Assembly: GCA_905147135.1 (NCBI GenBank)
Contig: LR990042.1
Location: 15,305,545 to 15,369,544, forward strand
Source of the DNA: Blastobasis lacticolella
Lineage: Eukaryota; Arthropoda; Insecta; Lepidoptera; Blastobasidae
Direction: 5' to 3'
DNA length: 64,000 nucleotides
The position numbers and the translations under genes are program-made. The notes beneath the pieces were generated by a model. That model ran no database searches, was not told the origin of the DNA, and saw only the letters and a program-made list of their open reading frames with translations. Shown in pieces: positions 53,371 to 64,000 of this stretch (within the stretch, counting starts at the first letter, position 1; every line of letters begins with the position of its first letter).

Positions 53371-56300
53371 ATGAAACTGGTGAGTCGTATTTGATTAACC
53401 GTTTAATTGTTTTATTCTATTTAATTTTTAATACCATTGAGGTGGCAAACGAGCTTGCGGCCTGCTTGACAGTAAGCAATTACCACAGTCTCATAATACA
53501 AGGTGTAAGTCTCCCGTGATGCCGACCTGCAAAAATATTTTCACTTACTCTTGGTAATGACACTGTATATAAAGTTAATTAAATCAATAAATACATATAA
53601 TTGGACAAATTCACACAGCGCCATCTAGCCCCAAAGTAAGCAAAGCCTGAGTTACGGGTGTTAGATAACTGTACGTACATACTACACCTAGACCCGTAAC
53701 AGAAATTAAAATTCATCATTTCAATTTCTGCTCAGCCGGGAATCGAACCCCGGACCTCTGCGTGGCAGACCGGCTTGTTAGCCAACTGAACCACTCACTG
53801 TACCTACTCGTGGCTATGACGCATGCTACTGCGTGGAAATATCGAGATAAATACTAACCATGGTAAAAAACCCGATAATATAACCCCGAAAGCCTTAAAA
53901 CTTATATGGACCACTCAGATCGTCAATTAAGAGCTCAGTCAGAGGAGATTATTGCCCGAATGCACTAAATTTTAGACGACGACTAAGTTGTTGTCAGATA
54001 TTCTAAACAAGAACGGCATTGCTCCAATCCTTAACCTTAGCTAAAAATAAGCTCACTAAGTCACTCTTAGCTTAATGACACCGATTGTGCCACGCGTAAA
54101 TGCTTAGAAATATCGTTTCGTGTAATCGGGCGTAAGAAATAAAGAAGGGAAAGCCGTGTGGTATCCGGCACAAAAGATTATTAACATTTTTCACGGATGT
54201 GGTATAAGGCAACTGTGTTAAAGGCGTATCATGTACAGTGTGGGGCCTGTAACAACGGCAAAAAATTAAAATATAGACATTTTAATTAATCAATAACTAA
54301 GTCCATGAGGTTTTAATTTTATAAAATGAAAAATAAATGTTTTATTATTTTCAAACAAAATAAATCGAGCCAGCAATGTACTGCATATTGTTGTGTCCAG
54401 TCGTTATACTTGACATTGTCAATACGTTCGTTTACGTCGCCCCAGTATAAAGGAAATGCCCGATGACGAAATACATTAATTATGGATTGTAACTTCAAAT
54501 TAATATTTGTTTGAGTTTAAGCACTTTGGAACATTAGGATCTGGTCAAGGTAACTTCAGATACTCTGAGAAGTCTGCGTTTAATTTTTTTGCCCCTGTTA
54601 CAGGCCCCATCCTGTATAGCACCTGCGTCAACAGCACAAACGAAGGCAGCAGCGTATTCTGTCGAATATTTTCGAACAAACCGTGACCTCCAAACTGCTT
54701 GTTGTGGAGATTTTGGCAATGTGATGGCAACTAATGTATTTTCCAAGTTAGTGTGGATTCCCCCTTCCACCCTCTTGAATGAATGAATGAATGAATGAAT
54801 GAATGAATGAATAACGCTTTATTGCACAATCAAAAGTATACAATGGGTAACTTAAATTAACAGCAGGAGAAGCAACAGGCGGCCTTATCGCTTAAAGCGA
54901 TGTGTAGCAATCGTTTGTAGCCCGCTCCGAAATTTTTAAAATACAGAGTAAAGTGCCGGTTTTATGCCTGCTGATCGGTATATCGTTATATAGTTGACTA
55001 TATTGCTGAAGTCTTTTGAGACAGTTTGTCTGAACCATTAGTCACTGTGGTCAATTCACGTTTCAGGAATTGGTTCTGGTGGCAGTGTTTCTGGGTGTGT
55101 GTTTGTGCGCGCCGCAGCGCGGGGCCGGTGCCGTCCAGGCGCCTAAAGCGCCCGCGGCCGCGGCGGGCACGGCGACTTCCCTTGCAGCGCCGCGGGATAA
55201 CCGCGCCTCCCGCACCTCTCGGCAAGATTCCTATCGCGGGGACACCCGGTACGCGGACGGCGATCTACGGTACTACCTGAATTATTCCTACACAAAGGGC
55301 TGGTACAAGTTCCGGTGAGTACATTTGTTAATATGTGTATGAGATATTTTTGGTAAACTGTAGGGAGTCGGCAAAGAAAATAAATAAATATAACATTTAG
55401 TTTTTTTACATATGTAGGTAAATCACATTTATACAGAAACAAGTTAATGTAAGTACAGTAAAAACCTGCGTGAGAGACTTATCCGCACTAGGTATTAAAT
55501 ACCTGTCTATTCGAAGGCGCCCAGACCATTGATATGTAACCTAGTGCAAAAATTGTTTACTCTATGTTTAAAACAAAAATATTAAAAGCTATGCTTTGGA
55601 AAAGCAATAGCAACATTAAAAAATAGTATAGTAAAAGGGCTTGGCTAAAAAGTCATAGACAAAAACATGGCTCCGTGTTTTTTTAGCTATCTCCTTTAGC
55701 ACCAACCGCCTCCATTCACGGGTGTTATACTAGGCGACTAATTACTTAGTAACAGACCCGTTACGACCTCTTTAGACTAGAAAATAGGCAGCAGCATTTC
55801 TTGTGCTATGTTTTCAACACTCACTGCGATCTCCAAAGAATACAAATAGTGGCAAATAGTAGACAGTTATGGGATCCGACGTGATGTGTGTAACATTTTA
55901 ACGTTTCCGATGGTCTGAGAGCCTAGAAATAATTTCAGGAGCACTTTCTTATTGGAAAGATCAAACTGTTTTTATTTCTTCTAAATATGCACTGACTGAC
56001 ATTTAGCAGACCAGAAACGATGACAAACGGATGTATCGGACAAGGCACCTGATAAGTTGGCAAATTCTCAACCTTGCGAGGCTGCTTCGGTCACTCAGTA
56101 TCTATACGTCACGCATCCACGTCGTACTTAGAAATACATATTTTTACTTAAAACTTCATGTATTTCAGATACGTGCAACGCGACAGCGTCCGTGAGGAGG
56201 AGAGCGAACTAAGAAACGAGGGTCGCGACGACGAGCACATAGTTGTGCGCGGTCACTACGGCTATCGCACCCCAGACGGTCGCTACTTCTTCGTTAAATA

Positions 56301-56445
56301 CGTCGCAGACGATCAAGGGTACAAACCTGAAATCGAAGAAAAACCCCCTGGTTTTTCTCCACCCCACACCACCACCCTCCGCCCACCGCCCCCTCCCCCA
56401 CCCACAGGTTGCGCTGCCCACTTAATTGCCAGCTGTTTAGGTTAA
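53371..56445 (+). CDS. Cuticular protein, RR (chitin-binding type 4) family, complete three-exon gene
   Basis: Exon 1 53371-53379 (ATG AAA CTG, donor GTGAGT), exon 2 55067-55314 (acceptor TTTCAG, donor GTGAGT), exon 3 56169-56445 (acceptor TATTTCAG, stop TAA). Together they give 177 aa. Residues 1-16 (MKLELVLVAVFLGVCL) form a signal peptide; a long A/P/R-rich region follows to about residue 60. The Rebers-Riddiford region spans about 80-140: WYKFRYVQRDS, REEESEL, then GHYGYRTPDGRYF and VKYVADDQGYKP. The tail is proline- and threonine-rich (PPHTTTLRPPPPPPP) and ends HLIASCLG, similar to other lepidopteran CPR ends. The product should be secreted by epidermis and bind chitin in cuticle; subclass RR-1 is likely. 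Intron 1 holds a SINE and a LINE tail. No AATAAA precedes the LTR element starting 84 bp after the stop. Confidence 0.85.
53596..53800 (-). mobile_element. tRNA-derived SINE (second family), copy 2, in intron 1
   Basis: Reverse complement carries TTCAGTTGGCTAACAAGCCG and GGTTCGATTCCC; it matches 8645-8900 including 'AATTCACACAGCGCCATCTA'. Located inside intron 1 of the cuticle gene, antisense to it. Confidence 0.7.
54777..54970 (-). mobile_element. LINE 3' end with (GAAT)n tail, in intron 1
   Basis: About eight GAAT units (54777-54812), then 'AACGCTTTATTGCACAATCA' and 'GGCGGCCTTATCGCTTAAAG', which match the 3' ends at 63410-63510 and, less closely, 23040-23150. A 5' truncated CR1-like insertion antisense to the host gene. 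Confidence 0.7.
55315..56168 (+). other. Intron 2 of the cuticle gene
   Basis: 854 bp, GT...AG. No repeat or second exon recognised; AT-rich. Confidence 0.7.
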
Positions 56446-56529
56446 CCCATTTAGACAGAAAACTATTTTTGTAAAAAAAAATATTTTTGAACTCTAAATT
56501 AAGCAAACAAGAGCATATTCATAAATATA

Positions 56530-58576
56530 TGTCGTAGATTAGGGCAGACTCTAGCAGGGGAGAGATCCATCAGAAGGTATTTTCGGGATAGTGGTATTGA
56601 AATAAGAATTAGAAGAACAGTTTAACAGTGTATTGAGGTAATAAAGCATGATTACAATTAAAATAGCAAACAATGAAATAATACGATGAATTTAGGATAA
56701 TTTCAGTAGCAGATAATAATGTGGGACTACCGAACCCGTGCGTCACTGGAAGACCCGCCACCACCCATGGCCATCCCGCGAGGCCGAAACGCAAGGTGCG
56801 CCAGGGAATCTATTCACGTGCGCCCTTGTACAAATTATAATTTAGTAGTCCCTTCTGTACTCACACTCTCCTTTATGGAGTACGGCTATGTGATGTGAGG
56901 CAATAAATAAAGACTTCTTTCTTCAATGTATGAGCAGCTAGTTACACGTCTTGACTCGTCGATGGTCGAATGGGAAGTGTTCGTGGCGACCGCGCGCCGA
57001 ATATGACGACTTCACAGTATTTCCAGCTATCCCCGCAAGGTGGCGCTTCGATTGAGTTTGCGTTTCTTAGCCAAATGATGACTAGGCTCATGACCCCTCT
57101 CCTACACGGCCATCCTGCGAAACACACGCCCTCGTGTGTTTAACTGAAACTTAAGAATACCACGGCACAGTACCTTGTTCGCTCGGTCATTCCTGACACT
57201 ATGGTTGTAAGAGACTCTACACTAGCTCTCTTCTTATCATTCTAATCTCAAAACAATATTCCTTAACTCGTGAAAGACAAATCAAAATTAATAAACATTG
57301 CTAGTTTTTACTCAGTGACGTTGATTTGTCTCACTTTTGTAACCTGTAGGTACTTATAGACTCTAGTAGTACCTTCATAATACATAGAGGCTAGTACAGT
57401 ACTAGCCATACTTTTATTAACTGTACCTATTGTACATAGCCATAATTTTATAACCTGTACCTATTGTACGTAGATACACTACTGTTAGACTATACAGTAT
57501 ACATCTCAATATGAAATTGCCAAAATCACAAAGTAGCAACATTAACCGCCTTACTTCACTAATAGCTGTCAACTATAGACTCTCAGCTTGTGGTCAATCC
57601 TTCGACCAAATATGTACTAACTCAGTCATAGGTAATACAGTCTATCTACTATCATAACACGTGATAACTGTCTACGAGTTACACTACAAGTACCATAGAA
57701 CGTCGAAACGAAAGTCCGCCTGATTAGAAGCTTAGTTTTCCCCATTTTACTGTATAGCGCAGAAACGTGGACGATTCGCCTGAGAGACCGACGCAAAATC
57801 GAAGCGCTGAAAATGTGGTGTTGGCGGAGACTGCTGCGGATTCCTTAAGCTGCGTTTCGGACCCATGTCTTGATCTTGAAAGGGCTTCAAATTAATGGAA
57901 AGATTATCGTCGACTCAAAAACTTCGGACACATTATTCGAAACCAGAACCCCATGGACCGAATCGTTGTCCAGGGGCAGGTGGAGGGCAAACAATCACGA
58001 GGTCATCCAGAGAAGACGCATTGTCATGAAACCATGACCACTCTGCCAAGAGTGAACGACTGAGGAGAAAGAGGAATCGTCATAGACTTAAACAACTTTT
58101 CACGGTGTCATCTCTACAAAATCAACATTATCTCTACTGCCCAACATCAAAACTAAATCAGAAGTTGAATAATGAAAAGCTCCTGGGCATCCCCAGCAAT
58201 CAAAGTAACAAATTTCAAGTACCGAGTCATTAATCGTTAAAAATGTACTCAAAATAAACATCTAAGAATATGGTATCTTCATATTAAATCATACAGAGCA
58301 ATCTCCGTTGCTCTACCCGAATTTACAATGAAAATTTCATCTTTGTCATCATCCATTAGGTAGGATTTCCGATCTACGTGATTACATGTTAGCCAACTAT
58401 GGGGCTTTTTATCGAAATCATATTTTATAAAAGAAATTACACTCTACTCTTGTACCCTAGATAAAACAATTGACTAATCTCCATATTTATTGTATCTGAA
58501 TCATCGTAAATCATGTGGGAACTCTCTACACCATTGACCCGTACTCACTACCTACACAAATATACTGCCAGTAGTT
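56530..58576 (-). mobile_element. Family E-related LTR element with a different LTR (copy D)
   Basis: Direct-repeat relative of 16179-18456 in the same orientation. The - strand LTR occupies about 57106-56530 (end TCTACGACA; the inner start is damaged). It shares the RTE insert (about 57699-58074, with AATCGTCATAG at 58075-58085) but lacks the LINE-tail insertion of the other copy and has internal deletions. Homology ends at 'ACTGCCAGTAGTT', exactly as in the other copy. It begins 84 bp after the stop codon of the cuticle gene. Confidence 0.65.
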
Positions 58577-59454
58577 CGCAATGTAAATTCCCAGCGCTGC
58601 AACTCGTATACAGCCAGGATCTAAAGCAGCGTCACAAAAGAGCAATTGAGTTTTGCCAGTCAAACACGGTCCGTGGTTAACAGAAGCGGAAATTAATTTC
58701 CCATTACGTCACTAGCTTTAGATCTCATTAGTAAACAAAGTCAAAATATTACCTACTTTCATTGTCTACCAGCGCGGTAAAATGCTTTCATTCAACTGTG
58801 TTAACGTTTCTAAAAATGTATCGTTCTTTACATTACATAATTTCCCAATTTGAAAATGAAAAGCTTCTTTCAGCCTTCCACGGTCATAGGTTTCACTTCA
58901 GTAGAAAGCTTTGATGTCTACGTTGATGGACACCAAACACAAGCAACAATTTACACAAAACATACAATCTTATTGTCAATTCAGTTCTCATCAAAACAAC
59001 AACTGAGTTACGTGTACAGCACTCGTTGCAGATCTACACCACGCGCTGGGGACCATCGCACATATAGTGCGAGGCAGGCCAGCGGCTTGTATTCTCAATG
59101 AGATGCTATTTTACGTACCTCCACCAACATTGTGCACGCCGGTTAGTTCTGCGACTACCGCGTTACTCTACTAGTCTACTAGGCTAATACACGAATTAGG
59201 CGACAGGAACCGCCCCAATTCCGTCCCCAGTAAAACCTTACAGCTATTACCAAAAGGTTCATTAGTCAACCCACCGCGGACAAAATTCAATCAGACTACG
59301 ACAAAACGAAAAGAATCGACACCCTACCCCGACCCACCGTTGGAAAAGAATTCCAGCTTTACAGATCAGACCATTCAGGCATGTGAGTTCTCTTCCCCGC
59401 TCCAAATAGGATACCAACTGCAACATGCGGTCACGTAGAGAGGTAAGAGAGGTA
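58577..59454. other. Gene-free stretch
   Basis: An 83-codon frame at 58850-59101 (+) has no recognisable motif. Near 59430-59455 the repeat 'GAGAGGTAA' precedes the LINE 5' end. Nothing else supported. Confidence 0.35.
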
Positions 59455-59994
59455 AAGAGAGGTAGGGCATGGTGGGATATCCCACCCGAATCGGAGCTGC
59501 CCGACTGGGGAAGTACCTCCACCTTACAGAATACAGCAGTCAAACAACACTATTTTAGTAGTGTTGTGTTTCTGCCGGTGAGTAAGGTTTCCAGTGCTCC
59601 ATGGGGAACCGTGGCTTTGGCAGTGGAAGGGCCTGGCTGTCATATTCGCTGTTACATGGCTGAGCGGGGGCGGTGTGTTGGCGCGGCGGTCAGGGAGACC
59701 TAGTGAACCGGCTGTCCGCTGGCCGCCCGCAGGCTGAACGGGCTCCCGAACCCAGGGAATACGTAATCTCCGCCCTGGGAGGCTGAGCTGCCAGTCTCGC
59801 GAAAAGTCCCTGTCGTGATATTCGTGCCGGAGGAGGAGACCGGAGTGGACCCGGATGTCACGTCAGGGGGGGACTAGGGGCCCTTCCGCCCGCCGCGCCA
59901 GCAGACCGCATACTTTCCAGACTACGTGGCAGTTATGGCAGCCCCTTTGCCTATTTGCTGCCGGAGCAACGTTTCCCCTTCAAAATTTCAATTA

Positions 59995-61122
59995 CCCCCA
60001 AATATGGCCAGAAAGAAAAAAAGGAATAATGTTTTAACAGCGGCAACCCCATCCACACTGAAGGTGGATTTTTGCAATATTAGGGGTCTACATAGCAACG
60101 TAAACGCAGTCCATGAACACCTCGAGTCTGCGCAGCCAGCCCTTCTTTTTCTGACGGAGACACAGATATCCTGCACGGCTGATACATCATATCTAACTTA
60201 CCCCGGGTACAAGCTCGAGCATAATTTTGTGCGTCGTGCCGGGGTGTGTATGTTCATTCGGGAGGATATCTGTTGCCGCCGTTTACACGGCCTTGAAGAC
60301 CTGGGGGTCTTGAGGGACCTGTCGATAATGTGAGTTCGTGTGGATTACGGTGGCCACACCCGTATCTACGCAGCCCTATACAGGTCTCATGGCGGTGACT
60401 CGGACACAATGCGACTTTTTGAGCACCTGAAAGTGACGACTGATAAAGTATTTGAACAGTATCCTTCTGCTGAGTTAGTGGTTTTAGGAGATATTAATGC
60501 CCACCATACGGAGTGGCTCGGTTCTCGGTCTACTAACCATGCGGGAAGGTCTGCTCACGAATTTGCTCTGGTCTATGGTCTCTCACAATTGATTCGCTTG
60601 CCAACTAGAATCCCAGATGTTGAGGACCATACAAGCTCCTTGCTGGACCTTCTGCTGACTATGCGCCCCAGTGAGTACTCCATCTCCGTGGATGCGCCTC
60701 TTGGCTCGTTGGATCATTGCCTTGTGCGCACACAAGTGCCTTGTACACTATCCGACTCTCCCGGGCCCACTGGATGGCGTCGTGTTTGGCATTATAAGTC
60801 AGCAGACTGGGATGGATTGCGTGAATTTTACGCATCGTACCCGTGGAAGCAGCTCTGCTTTGCATCGGATGATCCTGATACCTGTGCCAACGCAGTCGCC
60901 GAGACCATCTTAGCGGGTATGGACTACTCCATTCCTAACCCGCTAGTGGCTGCTGGGGCACGGAGACGACCGTGGTTTAATCGGCCATGCAGAGAGGCTC
61001 GACGAGCGAAGCAATCTGCGTACGAAACTTGGACCACTGCTCGTCTCAATCAGGACCCGAATATTGCTGATGCAAAGCGGAAGGAATGCTGCCTCGAGGA
61101 ACAGCAAGAGAGCTATCGCTAG
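59995..61122 (+). pseudogene. LINE ORF2, endonuclease part
   Basis: Reads KVDFCNIRGLHSNVNAVHEH (first strand with conserved N), FLTETQIS (catalytic E), then after a TGA at 60331-60333 (a tryptophan position) VVLGDINAHHTEWLGS (D and N), LLDLLLTM and LGSLDHCLV (SxDHxxV end motif). The order matches an AP-like endonuclease. The linker (RPWFNRPCREARRAKQSAYE) continues to 61122, where the frame is lost; the polymerase follows in another frame. Function in an active copy: target nicking. Confidence 0.8.
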
Positions 61123-62990
61123 AGCAAAATTTGCCTTCGTTAGCAGAAATGGCGAGCGACTCACGAGCTACCCCTCTGGTAGTCGGGCTTTCTGGTCGCT
61201 CGCCAAAGCTGCCGAAGGAAACTTTAGTCAGTCGTCCTTTCCACCACTGCGTAAACGTGATGATACCCTGGCCCATAGTGCAATAGAGAAAGCCAATTTA
61301 TTAGGTGCTCTCTTTGCCTCAAACTCGACCCTGAATGACGGAGGAGCCGATCCGCCCACCATCCCGTGGTGCGGCAAATCAATGCCGGAAATATCCATTT
61401 CACAGCAAAATGTACGGCGGGCTCTGCTCTCTCTAGACGTTCGAAAGTCGAGTGGGCCTGATGGTATTCCGGCAGTGGTGCTTAAAGTGTGTGCTCCCGA
61501 ATTGTGTCCGGTACTAACGCGCCTCTTTGCGCTTTCATACTCTACTGGAATAGTCCCGTCTTCATGGAAGACTGCCCACGTGCACCCTGTGCCCAAAAAG
61601 GGCGACAGATCAGACCCATCGAATTACAGGCCTATCGCTATAACCTCCCTTCTCTCTAAGGTGATGGAGCGAGTAATAAACGCACAGCTTCTTGGTTACT
61701 TAGAGGAGCACGATCTCTTGAGCGACCGTCAATATGGTTTCCGACATTGTCGCTCAACGGGTGATCTTCTAGTGTATCTAACACACCGTTGGGCTTTAGC
61801 TGTTGAGAGTCAAGGTGAGGCACTGGCTGTTGGCCTCGATATGGCGAAGGCATTCGATAGGGTCTGGCATAGGGGTCTTCTATCGAAGTTACCATCATAC
61901 GGGCTTCCCGAGGGATTGTGCAAGTGGATAACTAGCTTTTTGTCCAGCAGATGCATCAAATCAGTAGTTGACGGCTGTTGCTCCGATAGCCTGGACATTA
62001 ATGCTGGTGTCCCGCAAGGCTCGGTGCTGTCTCCAACTCTGTTCCTCCTTCATGTCAATGATATGCTGTCCATTGACGGTATTCATTGCTATGCGGATGA
62101 TAGTACTGGAGACGCCTTTTATACGGGTCGTGCCAATATCCCTCGTGCCATAGTGGAGGAAAGTCGCGAAGTACTTGTGTCTAAAATCGATAGTACTTTA
62201 TCTAGAATCTCCGATTGGGGTCGACTAAATCTAGTCCAATTCAACCCTACTAAGACACAAGTATGCGCGTTCACCGCCAAGAAAACTCCTTTTGTTGTAG
62301 CTCCTCAGTTCCAGGATACACCGCTTACCAACTCTAAGAGCATACATATCCTAGGTGTGGACATCTCCAGTGACGTCCAGTTTCGCAGTCATTTGGAAGT
62401 AAAGGTCAAGCTCGCATCTAAAAAGATGGGTGTGCTTAATAGATCAAAGCAATACTTCACGCCGGGGCAACGGTTTCTCCTTTACAAGGCTCAAGTCAGA
62501 CCCCATCTGGAGTATTGCCCTCATCTATGGGCGGGAGCACCGGCATATCAGCTTAGTCCTTGTGACTCGATCCAAAAGCGCGCTGTGAGAATTGTCGATG
62601 ATACTATGCTCACAAGTGGTATTGAGCCGCTGAGTCAGCGGAGGGATTTCGCCTCCCTTTGTGTGTTCTACCGCTTGTACAACGGTGTTTGTTCTGAAGA
62701 ACTGTTTGACATGATGCCTACAGCTACATTCTTTCATCGCACCGCTCGCCATCGACAGGGAGTTCATCCTCACACCTTGGAGCCAAATTGGTCGCGAACT
62801 GTGCGGTTCCAAAGGAACTTTCTCCCACGCACACTAAGGTTGTAGAATGAACTACCTGGAGAGGTTTTCCCTGGAGAGTACAACATGGAGTTATTCAAGA
62901 AAGGTTTTTACGGGGTCGGCAACGCGTGGGTGATGCCCCTGGTATTGCAAACATCCATAGGCTGCGGTGACTGCTTACCACCAGGCAGGC
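61064..62990 (+). pseudogene. LINE ORF2, reverse transcriptase part
   Basis: 593 open codons to 62845. Blocks: SSGPDGIPAVVL near 61450, VPKKGDRSDPSNYRPIAITS near 61590-61650, DMAKAFDRVWHRGLLS near 61840, AGVPQGSVLSPTLFLL near 62000, and the catalytic CYADDSTGD near 62090. The C-terminus (VRPHLEYCPHLWAGAP; RAVRIVDD; RFQRNFLPRTLRL) is typical of a LINE abundant in Lepidoptera. A TAG at 62846-62848 replaces the tryptophan of LWNELPG; beyond it the frame reads NELPGEVFPGEYNMELFKKG to a stop near 63013. The catalytic core is intact. Confidence 0.82.
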
Positions 62991-63041
62991 CGCAAGCTTG
63001 TTTGCCACATTAGTGGTATAAAAAAAAAAAAAAAAAAAAAA

Positions 63042-63166
63042 TTAAACATAAGCCGTAAAGCTACCTACGACACCACCACCACTATAATCATCGCTACTTT
63101 CCGCCGACACTGGCTCATCTTATTCTAAAGCTTGATTACACAGTGCTTAAGCTATATCTGTTAGAA
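63042..63166. other. Short interval after the LINE tail
   Basis: No gene or repeat recognised. Confidence 0.35.
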
Positions 63167-63395
63167 CTGCCCGCCTCAAAAAAATCACAACATTAAACTT
63201 GCCATCTACAGTCACGACATCGAGACTTTCGGGGCTCTCATCCTAATGAGTGTCACGTCACACACACGACTCCCACACTACGCCAAGTCAGCCAAATAAA
63301 TGGATTATTCCCGTTGTCCCCCGAATGCTATCCCCCGAATGGAGGACAACGGCAATTTAAGTTTCGTTGTCAGGATGATTGACCTCAACAACAGA
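63167..63395 (-). mobile_element. Family E interior fragment with a small insertion
   Basis: 'AACTTGCCATCTACAGTC', 'ACATCGAGACTTTCGGGGCT', 'CCAAGTCAGCCAAATAAAT' and 'GATTGACCTCAACAAC' follow the inverted family E copy at 30760-30885. Within it, about 63302-63370 is extra and contains CCGTTGTCC ... GGACAACGG, which can fold. Confidence 0.6.
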
Positions 63396-64000
63396 TAGAT
63401 AGATAGATTAACTCTTTATTGCACACAAAATTACAGGAAAGAACATTTAACAGGTATATTTAAACATTGTGGGCAAAGGCGGCCTTATCGCTACAAGCGA
63501 TCTCTTCCAGGCAACCCTTGTCTAGAAAGAGAAAAAGATACAAATCAGTCAGACAAGCAACAAAAATAGCATTAATCATCTAGGTAAACTACTATATTTT
63601 AAGCTAAAAATTTACACCTACATACTAATATACACACTATAGGCTACAATATACATAGATAATATACATACACATTAATATGATAAAATCGTCGGCAGAG
63701 GACAATGTCAACTAATTGCACACGGAGAGAAGATGGGCATGCAACTTGGTTTTAAAAGTTGCAAGTGACTTTACGTGGCGAATATCCTTTGGCAACTCGT
63801 TCCACAAATGAGCAGCCCTCACTGTAAACGAGTCCCCAAAGTACTTAGAGCGTGTAAAAGGTGCCCTCAACGTATTGTCAAAAGTAGAGCGCAAGTCCCG
63901 GACCTGGTCCACCCTCTGAAATTTGAAACTGTCCCTGAGGTAGTTTGGGGAGCGGGGGTCGTACAAAACCTTGTAAAGCAGCACCATTAAATGTTCGGTT
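63396..64000 (-). mobile_element. CR1-like LINE 3' end running off the window
   Basis: An (AGAT)n tail (63396-63408) and 'TTAACTCTTTATTGCACACA' mark the 3' end. The - strand frame 63987-63712 encodes the polymerase C-terminus: VLLYKVLYDPRSPNYLRDSF, then FTVRAAHLWNELPKDIRHVK and a stop. It matches the corresponding part of the LINE at 23381-25792. The catalytic region lies beyond position 64000. Confidence 0.78.

Larger units (their letters stand above)
59455..63041 (+). mobile_element. LINE of the Jockey/CR1 side, nearly full length, broken
   Basis: Begins 'GGTAGGGCATGGTGGGATAT' (the 5' end shared with 19962-20299), has about 540 bp of GC-rich 5' sequence, then ORF2 (endonuclease and reverse transcriptase), and ends at a run of about 22 A near 63041. 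No ORF1 with zinc knuckles is seen. ORF2 is interrupted by TGA at 60331-60333, a frameshift near 61070-61120 and TAG at 62846-62848. Confidence 0.85.

Noticed and set aside
55143..55442. - strand frame opposite cuticle exon 2
   Set aside because: Shadow of a GC-rich coding exon; the + strand has signal peptide, splice sites and family motifs.

Overview
The window looks like a stretch of a moth or butterfly (Lepidoptera) nuclear genome: AT-rich, very repeat-dense, with short exons bounded by GT/AG introns and insect-type retrotransposons. The host content I can support is a cluster of cuticular-protein (CPR, Rebers-Riddiford) genes. One gene is complete (+ strand, 53371-56445, three exons, 177 aa). 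Three further signal-peptide exons of the same architecture lie on the - strand (815-930, 7530-7654, 19401-19540), each ending in phase 2 just after a GNYKF-like motif. I found no chitin-binding exon for these three. Two orphan promoter plus first-exon copies (40403-40742 and 49432-49779, each coding MQL then a GTGAGT donor) resemble the first exon of the complete gene.

Most of the remainder is mobile DNA. The main local family, called E here, is an apparently non-coding LTR-type element. A full copy lies at 10008-15430 (+) with 476 and 488 bp direct terminal repeats and a TATA duplication. A second copy on the - strand runs from 38670 down to 29036, where it is cut off by a Ty3/gypsy relic. 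A solo LTR with TATA on both sides lies at 38876-39340. Two related - strand copies (16179-18456 and 56530-58576) share interior sequence with E but carry a different LTR. A further fragment is at 63167-63395. A Jockey-type LINE (31897-36475) is nested in the - copy, and the uninterrupted + copy serves as its empty site.

Other elements by region: MITE-like and hairpin sequences and a tRNA-derived SINE with a 17 bp duplication (1-8.9 kb); a LINE fragment and a LINE-derived short element (18.6-20.3 kb); a CR1-like LINE (23.0-25.8 kb); a decayed Ty3/gypsy element (25.9-29.0 kb); a dense patch of broken LINEs, SINEs, a MITE and a DIRS-like relic (40.7-51.98 kb); a 3.6 kb LINE (59.5-63.0 kb); and the 3' end of another LINE running off the window.

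The most unusual structure is at 45907-46254: nine short hairpins whose 12-nt loops are nearly constant but whose stems differ from copy to copy while staying self-complementary, with a compensatory double change inside the loop. I did not recognise this as a known element. There is no operon-like organisation; the host genes are single spliced units surrounded and partly broken by insertions.
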